Shown: in pieces, positions 46,501 to 58,874 of the stretch
Layout: each line of letters opens with the position of its first letter
Position numbering within the stretch: position 1 is the first letter of the stretch
Origin: Antedon bifida
Lineage: Eukaryota; Echinodermata; Crinoidea; Comatulida; Antedonidae
DNA: 64,000 bases
Assembly (NCBI GenBank): GCA_963402885.1
Contig: OY727097.1
Span: 21,266,001-21,330,000 of the forward strand
Direction of reading: 5' to 3'
The notes under the pieces: model-generated
Told to the model about the DNA's origin: nothing
Seen by the model: only the letters and a program-made list of their open reading frames with translations
Databases searched by the model: none
Translations under genes and position numbers: made by a program

Positions 46501-49500
46501 TGACATGACCTTAAGAAGAGAATTATATTTAATTTAATTATTAAAATTGCTCCTGAGCACCTTGAGCATGACATGAATATATATTATTTATTATTACTGT
46601 ATTACTTTTGTCAATACAATAACAATGGAAACAACATGTATAATTCTGTTGTTTTTTAGAGATGTTAAGATTTCAGTAGTAAAATCTATTTAACTAAATC
46701 CATGCCCATACATGTTTAGTCATTTAGATCTCCTAAAACCAAATATTGTTGGTCGACGATGGATTTACCTTACTTTCAGCATACATTTGATCAGTAATTG
46801 ATGCCCCAATTCTTTGCTGGCGTTGCTGCTCCCTTTTCAATGTTGCTCTTTCTTGCTCAAGAGCATTCTTCATTTCACTAAAATTGCTCTAAAATATAAG
46901 GATATCATAGCAAATCAGTGTCGTCTCCCAGATAGTAAACACAGTGAAATCATAAAACCAATATTGTATCAGTTCTTACAGAATTAGATAAAATAGTTGA
47001 GAGGTGGCATGGAATGTCTACACAATAAATGACAAACACTATATATCTTAAGTTTTTTTAAGCTTTGTATGTTGTGGTTGCATGTTACTTCTGTAGGTTG
47101 AGTAGGCTAATATTGTTGAACTAATCACAAACAATATAATCAAAATAATACTAGATTGTTGTATGTGGATTGTAACTCACAGTATTCATATCTGTCCACT
47201 CTTTTATAGACTTTTCTTTATCTTTAGATATAGATTCCATCAATTCTTCTTCTTTACGCTGTAGTGCAATTGATTGTTTTCTGATAAAAAAAACACATAA
47301 TTCATTCCATTAAGATTAATTTCACCATTACAGTTTTTTTCAGTATTGGCAATAAAAAAATTTCTCAACATTTGAAGAACAATGTCACAAACAAGTCAAA
47401 TTTGAGATCTGTGACAATGATTAATCTAGAACAATAATATTTCACTGTTTTTCTGCTACTTGTTCCGTCGATCTACACCAAAAAAAATTATGAATCGGGT
47501 AATTTTTCAAATTGTCAGAATTTCCATATTAGAATGCATATTTTTGTCAGATTGTGAGTTCTTCTTAAAATAACTCAACAAAGCAAAACGTTTTGAATAT
47601 TTTTTTAAAGGTGTTAATATTGGCAGCACATGGAGTATGAAATGATACAAGTTTTGCTTTCATTTTCACCTATTTTTTGTGTTGATTTTGTGCTGTATCT
47701 CGTCTTTATCTTGCGCTTCATAATTATGCATATCATCCTTAACTGGTACACCAGGATTAGTTTCCATAAAGATTTCAGCAGGAAAAAGTTCATCATTACC
47801 TCTTATCTGGGTTGGATCAAATGAGACTTCAATAAAGTCATCTAAAAGGTACATAAAGAAGAAAAAATTACAAAATACTTACAGTAATTGAAAATAAAAT
47901 GAATGCCTACACTCGTAAGGATCAAAGAAACGGTAAAAATATTATACCTTCAGAGTCACTTTCTTTATCCATTTCATTAGATACTTTTTTTCTTCCGCTT
48001 TCTAATTCTTCTTCTGTGGGCGTTTCCTGGTTCTTCACCAGCCTATCATCATTCAAAATCTTATCACAATCTGTTTGGTTTATACTTGTACTATCTTTAT
48101 AATCACTGACTTGATCGATATCTTTCTCTTGTTTTGTACTATTATTTTTTAGACCAACATCCACATTTTGAGTGTTTGCAATGCTAGTATCTAACCATTG
48201 ACTCTTGTCTGCCACAGATATGGTAGCATCTGATACCAGACTTTTATTTGCCACAGATTTGGTTTGAATATCTAACTGTAAATGTTGTTGAGTCATTACT
48301 TCAATATCCTTGCCATCCGTAACATGATCACTCTTTTTGTCTTGTGTTTCTGATAAAACCAGATCCTTATAAGCTGAAGATGTAGAACTATTCTCGTTTA
48401 CAATAATGTCATGCTTGTTTAACCTTGTATCATTTGATGTCACTTCTTCTAAAGGCCGATCGTTTCTTGCTTGCCTCAGTGTCATCTTTGCTTTCTGGTT
48501 GTCATAGACAGCCTGCATTGCTATTTCAAGATCATTTGCGGTTATTGAACGCTCTGATTCCTTCCCTTCTATGGCATCAAGAGATATGGTAGCATCTGAC
48601 AGAATTTTGTTTGCCACAGATTTGGTTTTAATATCTAACTGTAAATGTTGAGAATCAGTTAGTACTTCAATATCCTTGCCATCTTTAACAGGATCACTCT
48701 TTTTGTCTTGTGTTTCTAATGGAACCAGATCCTTATAAGCTGAAGATGTAGAACTATTCTCATCAGTTTTGTTTACAATAATGTCATGCTTGTTTAACCT
48801 TGCATCATTTGATGTCACTTCTTCTAAAGACTGATCATTTCTTGCTTGCTTCATTGCCATCTTTGCCTTCTGGTTGTCAAAGACAGCCTGCATTGCTATT
48901 TCAAGATCATTTGCTGTTATTGGACGCTTTGATTCCTTTGCTTCTAAAACACCAATAGTCTCATTATTCCATAAAGACTTAGAGCTTTCAGCAAGATTTT
49001 CAACTTGCAAAATGTCTTTGCTGCCAGATGGTTTTGCTTCATCTCCAAGATTTTGTTCAGCATTCTTTTGTTTTTGTGTCTTTACTAAAATGTAGTGTTG
49101 GGTGTCTTCAGACACAATCCTTCGTGCTTCTACACTTTTTGTTTCAACATCAAGAATGGAAGCAATTTCTCCAGAACTCTTCCTACTCATCTCATCACGT
49201 ATATCTTCAAGCTTTCGATTAAGTTTGTTCTTATTTAATAGTTTATTGAGCTGAAAATCTGAAAATTCATTCGCCTCCTGTATTTCAAATAAAAAAAAAA
49301 TACACATAGAGAAAAGAAAAAAATGAGCATGTTTATTATACTGTAGAGGCTCTTAGTTGTAGGACCTGTTTGGTAGATAGATGGGTATAATGCATGAATG
49401 CATTAATCAATTATTTAATTATAGAATGATTACATAACTAGAATGTCATCTAGGCAATAGTGAAGCAATGTGAACAGGGCAGCGACCTCTCAAAATGGCC

Positions 49501-52500
49501 TATATCTATTCAAAAATATTTATTAGTATACATATAAATAATAATAAATAAAATCATATAAATCAGAGCTCATCAATATAATAAAATTTAATTCAAATGA
49601 AACCGGTCTAGTAGTATGTGACAGAATAATAGCCACAACTTCCAACTGGTGTCTCTCACTGGCTAATGTCGTGACCGTTTCCATGATGGCTCGTTTTTAA
49701 ACAGGTTTGTGTTGAATCTTGCAACATAATAACTCAATGGTGTAAACAGAGTTGTTTATGCATTCACTTTTTTTGGTGTTATCACAGTACTGTACATTTG
49801 AGAGAATATGTTCAATGTAAACTCATTCTGTCGCATAAAAATTATAGATTGAATGGGCACATTTCTTCAACCTTGTTTAAATTCATTCATTTCATTTACT
49901 ACAGTATTTAAATGTTTTGACTAACCTTTGGCAGTGTATTTTTCTTAGCCCATGAATTATGCTTGTTTTTTTCTAGATACTCCTCGATTATTTCATGCTG
50001 TATTTCTGGAGGAAACGCCTTAAAGTCTTCTGAATTTATGTCAAAATTGTCAATGTCTTGATCAGTAAACCTTGACATCTGTTGTTGGTGTTCATCCCAG
50101 ATGTCATCTTCAAAATCTCTAATAAATGTAACATTGATGACAACACATACTGTATTCATTTAAAGGGCATTTGAAAAATATAAATGCCCTGGCAACACAA
50201 AGTATGTTAGATCTGTTATTCAGCGTAGCTATTAAATGTTCATTTCTCAATAATGTAATACAGTTGTTCCTAGCTTTAGGGTGTATGTCATTGTCACTGT
50301 TATGATATTCATAAATCTATAGTGCAGTTTTAGTAAAAGTATGAGCATTTAAATATTTATTATAATGTTTAAACCTTTTCATTATTCATTGTGCAATTTG
50401 GGATTGGACCGTTCTAGAGGTGTTTACCACCTGTTGGTCCCATCTTTCACTGAATGTAGACTGTTCTTTTTTTATGTTATGTCTGTACATTTTTGTGAGA
50501 ATTTGAATAAATAAAAATAAATAAATAAAAAATTTATCATTGAAAAACCAATTGTCAATATAGTCCAATGTCAATGAATCAACTACCCAATCCAACAACA
50601 AGTCAATCAAAATAACTATCTACTCAACATAAACCAACTCATGAGATGGAACTTGTAAAGTTTTGCAGTATTTGCAGTTTCATTTTGTGTTTCTAAAAAG
50701 AGGAAAAAGTAAGTTGTTTTGGCATTTTGGTCGTAATGCTACAACCATCTTCTACACAACTTTATTCCCTTTTGTTTGGAAACACATCCTTTACCACAAA
50801 CATACTAGTGTTTATTCACATGCAAACACTTTAACATATTGAGATAAACCTACAAACAAAATCCTAATGACCTACTTGAAACTATCATCTGAAGCATCAG
50901 GTAGTGGTGGCAGGTTGTACATGTCCGGTGCACTAGCTGCTTTTCTGTCAACTCTAGGCATTTTTGTTTTTTTTATACTGTGAAATGAAAAATACAAAAT
51001 AAAATAGAAACACACACAACAGCTATTCAGTTTCATAAAAAAACAAAGCAAACAAGTTGTATGAAAAAACACTTTTTTTTAATGATATTTTTTGTATGCA
51101 AATTCTCAAGCAAAAACAAAAACTATATTTTCAGGCTTTGAAGGGAACAGTTTAGCTCTTTCACGTTAAGAATGCAGCTAGAATAATATCTGTGATTATT
51201 TTAATCATAGTGAAGTTAAGTGAGGATAGTGGACATTCCTCTTCAGCAGCAGACCCAGTGATATTGTCCTTTTCATAAGAATATGTTTAGCCCATGCCAT
51301 GTGCTTCACATCATAAACGGTATCGTTTGCCTGAATAAATATTAACAATTTAGCAAAATAAAATATTGTTCATAGTGTACTGTACACTCTGCAATTGCTA
51401 ACCTTTTTTTTTTGCCTAGATATGTATCGACAGCATGGACCTTCATATAGTTCTTGAGAATCTGTTCTGAAGCTTGGCCCGTTTTATTTATTGCTAATTC
51501 CTTTCTCTTTCTTCTTCCTGCCTATGTATACAGAATAAGAATCATAATCAAAAATTAATTCAATTATAATAATCATAACTTGTAATGACTTTAATAACAC
51601 CAATCAAGCACATCCTCCAAGAGAAATAAATATCGAAACATGTTTAATGAAAGAAATATTATAAGCTGGACAATTTTAGAAGCCATCTGAACCTGAAGTG
51701 AAAGCTTTTCCTGGACCCAGAAGTTCCACTGTCTTTAATTTTACTGTATTTTGGGTAAATACTTGAATATGAAGCATGATTATTATATCTTAGATGCTAA
51801 ACTATAAATTGCAACAAGCAAAATTACACTTACTAACCATTGTACGTCGCTTAAGCTCTGGAACGCTGCCATCAAATACAAAGATGGGTTTAATTCTGAA
51901 ATAGAGAAGCTTGCAGATACGATGAACTAATGTGACAAGGTGAGCATTATTCACCAAATTGCCTTCAGAATCCCTCATACCTCGTACAGCTTGATGTAAC
52001 CAAATGCTGATATCTAATGACTAAATAAGGACTTGAATAGCAATGCAGTCAATAGATGCAATACAGGGGAAGATGTTGGAAATGGGGAGGGGAGGACATT
52101 TCATAGACACCATCTTTTCAGTTGTCGGAAGTGTTGTGGAACCTTTTTTCAAAAATCTGCCTGTGCAATTTACAAAATTATTCTTCTTAATATATATAAA
52201 GGCCAATTTACACAGATGAGCGGTAACAGTAAGAGGAAAACCACATAGCTTTTCCTACGTAGAATCTGTATCTACAGTATCTGCATTATATGTAAATGGT
52301 CATAAGGAATAACAGAGATTCTATATTTTTATTATCGTTACAGCTTGTCTGTGTAAATTGGCCTTAAGAATAACATCTGATCTGTCTTTATATAAAATAT
52401 CTTTAAAAAGCCTGGTAAAAGTTTTGGAAAACAGTTTTTTACTGCCAAGTTTGTTTAATACCCTTTTACACTGCCGAGCTTATAACAAACCTGTGTCATG

Positions 52501-53332
52501 TCCGGATAAATTTCCTTTTCACACCTTATTCATTAGGCTGGGAATGACATGGGTTGCGTGTATTTACACTGCAAAATACCAACCCGTGTAAATGTTTTAG
52601 ATTTATTTGAAATATCGCCCTATCACGCATGAAGGAACACCCTAGTAATGGTCTGCTCATTATACCTCCTACAATATTGTTTTATGGTGATGCAAAAAAA
52701 AATTAGTCTACTCGTGAAGAATAATATCTCTTTATATAAAAATGAATAAAAAATAACCATACGTTTTATATATTAAATAATCGAATAAGCAAAACCAGTC
52801 TTATCTTAAATTGTATGTAAATTAAATACTATTGTGAGCGAGGATAGAAACCAACCGGAAAAACATACGCAGGTCTGTTAACACCGCGAACATGCAAGTT
52901 CACAGGTTCGCTACTTAGCGAGCTACTTCGGTAGTACATTGTTTCTCACTTTTTATCATAATTTACCATTAAAACGTACATTTTTAAGAGAAGGATTGAC
53001 CTGGTTTAATGTTTTAAAGTAATGAAGTAAAATAAAGTAATTTAAAGTAATTATGAATTATTTTTACAAAACGTCAAAAATTGTAGGAAATGGGTCTGAA
53101 AAATGCAAATTACTGTGCAATGCTCCATTGAATCTGTGAGGTTGTGTAAATGTGTGTCACACATCAATCAAAATTGTATTGTATCTATTTCATTTCTAAA
53201 CTGTCTTTCACAAAACAACTTTTAATACAATTTTAAAAGGATACCAACAGCCAACACCTTTCCTTCCAATGATTCAAGCGTTACAGGTTTCCCTGTAGGT
53301 TTTAGAAGTTGCCACAGTCCGTGAACACCCAT
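43530..53332 (-). CDS. ERCC5: XPG endonuclease (nucleotide excision repair 3' incision)
   Basis: Fourteen coding exons (minus): 53332-53245, 52013-51838, 51521-51403, 50977-50876, 50118-49926, 49277-47948, 47841-47670, 47280-47181, 46888-46769, 46152-45939, 45211-45067, 44737-44546, 44278-44194 and 43955-43530. Phases agree throughout, giving 1153 aa (human 1186). The N domain runs from [14 protein letters not shown] through [16 protein letters not shown] to PIFVFDG, with both catalytic Asp. A long acidic spacer follows, containing the conserved [17 protein letters not shown]. The I domain has [46 protein letters not shown] and [11 protein letters not shown], with all expected acidic residues. 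The C-terminus has a PCNA-binding QRPITSYF and Lys-rich nuclear signals. XPG cuts 3' of bulky lesions and stabilises TFIIH. The second-last intron is AT-AC (see 44279-44545), and the spacer contains an internal duplication (48215-48939). Confidence 0.95.
44279..44545 (-). other. ERCC5: U12-type AT-AC intron of ERCC5
   Basis: No GT-AG solution keeps the frame here: the open frame runs past the exon 12 end, and an in-frame TAA lies just upstream of exon 13. Removing 44545-44279 joins [22 protein letters not shown], colinear with human [22 protein letters not shown]. The intron begins ATATCCTTTT, the U12 AT-AC donor consensus, and ends TTTCAC. TTCTTTAAT, close to the U12 branch-site consensus TTCCTTAAC, lies about 15-18 bases before the end. 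Minor-spliceosome removal is therefore strongly implied. Confidence 0.9.
48215..48939 (-). repeat. ERCC5: In-frame tandem duplication inside the XPG spacer
   Basis: Two copies with a 375-bp offset (125 codons) lie in exon 6. Copy 1 (48939-48565) runs from [20 protein letters not shown] to [13 protein letters not shown]. Copy 2 (48564 to about 48215) runs from [20 protein letters not shown] to [14 protein letters not shown]. The copies are highly similar; the second has lost a few codons (KTDE after IIVN, and one or two near the LTDSQ segment). Human XPG also has two short helices in this spacer (TLLAMQAAL and TLSAIKRAL), so the repeated element may be a functional docking helix. Confidence 0.9.
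50380..50540 (+). mobile_element. Possible retroposon 3' tail in ERCC5 intron 4
   Basis: A plus-strand stretch ends TTTTGTGAGAATTTGAATAA and then (AAATAAAT)n, the look of a LINE or retroposed-transcript 3' end with a simple tail. No coding motif supports it, so the family is unknown. Confidence 0.3.
52199..52365. mobile_element. Short MITE in ERCC5 intron 1
   Basis: Inverted ends AAGGCCAATTTACACAGA and TCTGTGTAAATTGGCCTT continue with matching GAGCGGTAAC and GTTACAGCTT segments, giving arms of about 28 bp around a 110-bp centre. About 167 bp, non-coding. The target duplication is not clear. Confidence 0.7.
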
Positions 53333-55895
53333 CTGGACAGTCAATTGGATGATATAGTAGTTAGTCCTGTTAAAAAAATCTACCAGGATCTGTTTTAATT
53401 ACACTTTATTTTAGTCATGTCTTGTGTAATGCATTTCAGTTACCGCACATCCATTTAGCTTCCTATAAAAATTGTATAGAACAAAATTGACTAAATAATA
53501 TATTTATTATTAATATGCATTAAAAAAAAAATGTATACAATTATTTTTTTTTACAAAATACAAGTTATGGATTGCTATAGGCTTAGATAATTATTATTAG
53601 TACTAATACAGACAGGCAGCAAACTGAATGGCACAGAACTAGGCTTTGTTGAAACGTCTCACTTTTAATGCAACCAACGGCAACAATCATGTATTAGAGT
53701 ACCTGTAGTCTAAATTTTTAAATAAAAATGTGCTTCACCTAGACAGTATCATGCAGTAGAAAAAATCAATCATACTAATCTTTGCCTGCTAGGGCCCGTT
53801 ACTAGGCCTAGCCTAGTAGGCCTATATATGCTATAGGCCTAGACTAGTTTCACTCCACGAAAATGAAAAAATCTCCGCGTTATTTTTGGCGCGCCATACC
53901 TGTCGCCCGAAATGAACATGACATATTTTGTTCTTTGTGGCGTTTCATGCACTTGGGCGTTCCATAACCGGCGGCCGAAATGCACTGTAACCGCGCGTAG
54001 ACTGAAGAAGGCTAGCCGGGCGGGGCCTAGCCTAGCTAGCCCTAGCTAGGCTAGGCCTAGAGCCCATAGTTATGCCAGGCTAGGTTAGGCTAGTAAAATT
54101 AATAAAGTTACCCCCAGGCTTATCTATATTACTGTAAGTAACTGTAAGTAAGATCATTCACTCTTCATCACACTGCCTGTGTTAAAATACAGATGGATAG
54201 ACTTGCCACTTTTTATACAAGTTCTTGTGTCATCATCAGTATACGAAACGTAAACATGCCCCCAGTTAGTTTAAGAAGTGTGTATAGCTGGTATGAGTAT
54301 GGAATGCCCTTGCTGCCTTCTGTGTGTATGTTGTGCGAGTGACTCCAGCCGTGCGCGCCTACGAAAAAAGAGGAAAGAAAAGTCATGGATCAGTTGTTGC
54401 TCGTGTGCGTTCTGCGTATTTGCATATAAGTGTCTTGCTTCTAGATGTTTTGCAAGCATTGTGTTTGGCGCATTTGCATATAGGTGATGTTTTGGTTTTT
54501 CTGGCTGCGCGTCAGAAAAGCTTTTGTTGCAAACACAGGAAGATGTGATTTTCGTTACCGTGTTGTATATATATATTATTAAGCCGTTGTTGAAGTTACC
54601 ATTGTAAGTATAGTAAAACGAATTATATTACACGATAGACGGATCATTGCCTGTTAATTGATTATACGAAATTGCATGCATACAACTTAAATAAAGCAAA
54701 TAATGTTCTCAAATCTTTACATCAATTTATAGAGAAATGGTTGATTGCTGTACGATCTTTCGTTCTTATTTAGTAAATACATCATTCAAGTTGATTCAGG
54801 TATTAATCGTTTGTAATGACGTTTAATTATTGTATTGTTCTTAATGATAACCAGTTTGTACACAGTGTGTTTAAGTATAGTGGTATTACAGTGGAAGTTA
54901 TAAACTGATTGTTATTGAAATTGTAACGCTTGTTTGTATATTTGCAGGGCTTTTTCCTTCGTTCTCTTTATTTACTGAGTAACGTTGATTCGTGCACAAT
55001 AAATGGTATGGTAACGGCAATCAACAACTTGTTGTCTTTCTGTTGGTCTTGTATTCATTTGAGCCAAGCCTCGCACGCTTGATACCCGGGGAGCAAACTT
55101 CCAAATTAATCCGAGCATGGTCTCACGTACCACGACAAAAAGTGTACTTGATATTTTGAATACTGTAATTCGTTTACTGTAGTTAAGAGGAAAAAAATGG
55201 GGAAAAAAGCGTAAAGTATACTTTCACTTTTGGTTAAAACACATTCAGCGCCGTGCTAATTTACTTTTTATTACAGGTCACCATTGCCGTTGCGTTGCGA
55301 AATGCGGCCTATTTTCACCTGAAACGCATTTTGGTCCCTGGATGTAACATGATATTGACGCGTGTATCGTACCCATACTTGGGGCACGAACGATTCGTAC
55401 AAAGGACACCGCCATACAACCGCGTAGGCCTACCCATTGTTTAGATCGCTGGCAGTCAGCAAGCATAAATAAAAGTGTATATACGTCAAAATTGGCACGG
55501 CGTGGTTACCTACAGATCATCATTATAGAGGATATTATTGTTAATAATAATATAGTACACTATAACGGTGGTAACTGTGTACTGTGGTAGTATACATTAG
55601 CAACCGATTTTTTTCCTAGGCCACCCACTGTATCAATACCTATTTATATTTATATATTTAATTTCTTCAACAAATTGATGTAAATAAATATTGAGCTATA
55701 ATAAGCATTACATTTGCGCTTTTTTTCGGGGCTTCCCCTAGATGTACGTTCGCATTGAACTTAAACGCAACGCAATCAAAACTAAATACTGAGTGAATGA
55801 TATCGGCAACAAAATGTTATATCGTCCTGTAATTAGTCACGTATGTTTATTGGAGGGAAAAGTATGATCGTTTTGCTCATTGGTAGCATGCTACA

Positions 55896-56216
55896 TATGA
55901 GAGTGTCTTTTCCTGCAAATTAGAGGTGCCATTTATCATGAATTTTGTGTGCGAGACTCAGAGTACCATTTTTCCGGCCATCTGGGGCGTCATTTAATAA
56001 CAGGTCCCGTCGACGGCCCTGGACAGGCACCTTTTTCCGCCATGTACGCTGACTTGCGCGGAACGCCCTGTTGTGACGCTTTTACTCAAAATAGGCCTAT
56101 AAGGAAAATGTCACCCTTTAATAGGCTAGTACCTCAGTTTTCATATTTAAAATATCAATATACATTTATTTAACGTGAGAGTGCCGTTTCCGACCATCTA
56201 GAGGTGTTACATTTTC
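55896..56216 (+). repeat. Three diverged copies of a GAGAGTGCC...CCATCTAGAGG motif
   Basis: At about 55898, 55951 and 56174 the order repeats: GAGAGTG or GAGACTCAGAGTACC, then TTTCC, then GCAAATTAGAGGTGCCATTT, CCATCTGGGGCGTCATTT or CCATCTAGAGGTGTTACATT. The core CCATCTAGAGG resembles the reverse of a CTCF-type site (CCASYAGRKGGC) with two mismatches. Function is not shown. Confidence 0.5.
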
Positions 56217-56281
56217 AAAACCGCCTCAACTCAACCCCAACCATGGTGGGTCTGAGTTGGTGCGGACTCTCTACAGTTGCG

Positions 56282-56310
56282 CCCCCGCCCCCCCCCCCCC
56301 CCCCCCCCCC
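56282..56310. repeat. Poly-C / poly-G tract
   Basis: About 28 C in 29 bases with one G interruption. The minus strand could form a G-quadruplex. Length may be unreliable in the assembly. Confidence 0.8.
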
Positions 56311-58063
56311 ATTTCACAAAATCCTGGATCCGCCTAGTGAAATTCACTCACTGTCACTCGCCACTAAATAAACAGTGTCTGCTATTTCAGTGACTTGCAT
56401 ATTATTCAAAAAATCATTAGTAGTATTTGATTCAAGGAGACATTACAACAATGCACAGCAGCAACATTTTCAAAATAAAACCATTTATCCATACCCTTCT
56501 GTAAGAAACATCTGATTTCCAAGTAGGAGTAATATCGAATATTGTCTACAGTAGACAATTGAAACCTACAAATACAAGTTTATATCACAATGTGAAACTT
56601 AACCATGATATGTACAATGTTTAACTAAATAAAATGATGAAATGGGGTCTCAGGAAGCCAGCTGAGGTTTGTATGTAAACGATTACTTTAAAAAATATTT
56701 AAAATTGGTTTTCTTCAAGTTGTACAAAAGATAATGAGGGAGAAGACCAAAAACAGACAAGCTAATTATAATAATTTATTATTCAATAAACGAAAAAAAG
56801 TTTATAGAGTAAAATTTATTTCATACAATAAAATACTCAAGAACTACACTGTATTAATGTACAGTGTAGTTTTTAGAAATAAAGGTAATCTTTTTTTTAT
56901 GAAATAAACAAAGATGTGTGTCATTTATATTAATGCACAGTAATAATTTGTAAAATATATATAGGCATATATACTGGTGTGTATAATACCACATACTGTA
57001 CAATTGTAAAGCGGATAGATACAAACGGAAAATTATACAGACTATACGTCTAGAGAAAAAATGAAAAAAGGAAATAAAAATAAGAAGAAATTAGGAAAAA
57101 ATTTATCTATTATGAATAATTTTTAAAATTAATTATACAATCTCAGATTGATATTGTTAAAAAGTGTAAACAATTTCATATATAGGCAATTTTAGTCTGA
57201 ATCAAATGGACTTTGTCCAATATGTTGTTGTATTACTTGATAAGTATCTTTGCCAATGATAGATACGATAAATTGATGAATAATACAAATAAAACCACTG
57301 ATATATGCGATTATTGTGTATAGTTTGGACTCGTCATTGGGCCCGGCATTGAATAAAACATGACATCACCACATGCATCACATGATAACAATCTTGTTTT
57401 GTAAATATTATGTACGCTGCAATTGAAAACTGACAATATGAGATTACAAACATGTTTGTATAGGGCTAGTCGTAAAGCTAATTTACTGTCGGTGGGAATC
57501 AAGTCTTGAAAAAACCCCATTGCCTGGCACTTTTAAATACCATTATAGCTTGTAACACCGTACGTTCTAAAAGTATAGATGATCAACATGAATCAAGTCT
57601 GCTGAAATAGAACGATCCTTGGTGGCATCACTATTCAACTATATCAGCTACTACTTCATGCTACTATCAACTAGTGTGTTTTTCATCTCGTCATTTGTTT
57701 CATAGTTCATCATTGCAATGAACCTTACGCACTACCTAGCCTAGAGTAGGTAAGTATGATATTAAAATGTTAACATTTACATAATCAAATGTCTTTTTCC
57801 GTTGAGGATTAATGTGATCACGGTCTCTCAATTATAATTATCATGTTCTATTTGCGTTTTTAATACTCATTGTACATCTGATGATGATGGCGAATGAGTA
57901 CTATTATTTTTTATGATACAACCATGCAATCACAAGATCAGTGAAGATCAACAGTCGTGCTGTTACAATTTAAAATGTAGTTAAATTTTATTAAATGTAT
58001 GTTAACAAACCTATATACGCTAATAACAACAAGGCCAACAGCCATTAAGTCGTGTGCTACAAT

Positions 58064-58140
58064 GCATAGTGATACCGGACCGACAGACAGACCAACCGAC
58101 CGACATAGTGAACTATAGAGTCGCGTCCACGCGACTAAAA
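58064..58140 (+). repeat. (GACA/GACC)n tract plus hairpin tail
   Basis: A GACAGACAGACC-type microsatellite is followed by TAGTGAACTATAGAG and the perfect hairpin AGTCGCGTCCACGCGACT (58119-58136). The arrangement, a microsatellite followed by a stem-loop, parallels the right ends of 4261-4976 and 14697-15513. It may be the 3' end of a related element whose left end I could not find. Confidence 0.5.
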
Positions 58141-58361
58141 ACTATGCCCATGGAGATATATCATCGATATAAAATTAGAAAAAAAAATGTTCTCATATAA
58201 TTCAAGTGATAATAGGTCTAGCTTAACTGACCACCACATCGCATAAAATAATATTACTCGTTGACTGGAATAATATGCTGCGTAATGAAATACAATGTAA
58301 CTTTACTAATGGGTTATCATTAATTTAAGAGTGAAAACAATTTCATCTGGTTTCGATTTAG

Positions 58362-58657
58362 TAATAAGGTAGAATTAATAATTATAAACCAGTGGAAAAA
58401 AACTTACGTTAGTAAAGATATTTTTGTCTAGCTAACAGCTAGGCATCGTCAGTATGTTGCTAATAATGACGGCTGCAAATGATTCCGACCGTCATCTTAA
58501 CAACATTATATCTAACTTCCTGGCGCAAAGCTACTCCACAGTAGGTCTAGTTAAATACAATTATCATGAAGAAGTATAGCTGTTAGCTAGACAAAACTAT
58601 CTTGACTCACGTAAGTTTTATCCCACTTGTTTATAATTTATTAACTCTACCTTATTT
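58362..58657. mobile_element. MITE with about 80-bp terminal inverted repeats
   Basis: AATAAGGTAGAATTAATAAT to TTTGTCTAGCTAACAGCT (58362-58443) is repeated in inverse at 58579-58657 with scattered changes. The centre contains a smaller TGACGG/CCGTCA inverted pair. About 296 bp, non-coding, ending about 220 bases before the NLR start codon, so it may sit in that gene's 5' regulatory DNA. Confidence 0.8.
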
Positions 58658-58874
58658 CATTAAGTTTTAAACCCCTATGCCTTCCTATCAAGTTCCATTT
58701 ACTGCGTAGCTCTTTTATTCTTCCACATAACATGGAGTGTCTAGAATGGAAAAGATATATCGTGAATATGTTTGATGTTATTTACTATACTACAATCTTT
58801 CTTTATGGATGTGGTTAAACCTGTTAATTGTTCACTTTTATTTTGCAGAAAATTAAAATACCTACTTTAGAAAA

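Larger units (their letters stand above)
53333..58063. other. Intergenic region between ERCC5 and the NLR gene
   Basis: The divergent promoters of ERCC5 (left edge) and the NLR (right edge) must lie in or near this span. 53800-54100 is rich in TAGGCCTA and CTAGGC words. 54270-55120 is GC-richer, with two ATTTGCATATA octamers, a TATATATATA run near 54566 and an AATAAA near 55000. Frames at 54278, 55253 and 55949 encode nothing I recognise. A poly-C tract and a repeated CCATCT motif are listed separately. Confidence 0.45.

Noticed and set aside
54260-55120. GC-richer block with octamers, TATATATA and AATAAA, considered as a solo long terminal repeat.
   Set aside because: No second copy, no matching ends, no target duplication and no internal coding remains were seen in the window.
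55253-56173. Frames of 63 and 74 codons (plus) and a 62-codon minus frame, considered as exons.
   Set aside because: They match no family I recognise and no compatible neighbouring exons could be joined; the second overlaps the CCATCT repeat.
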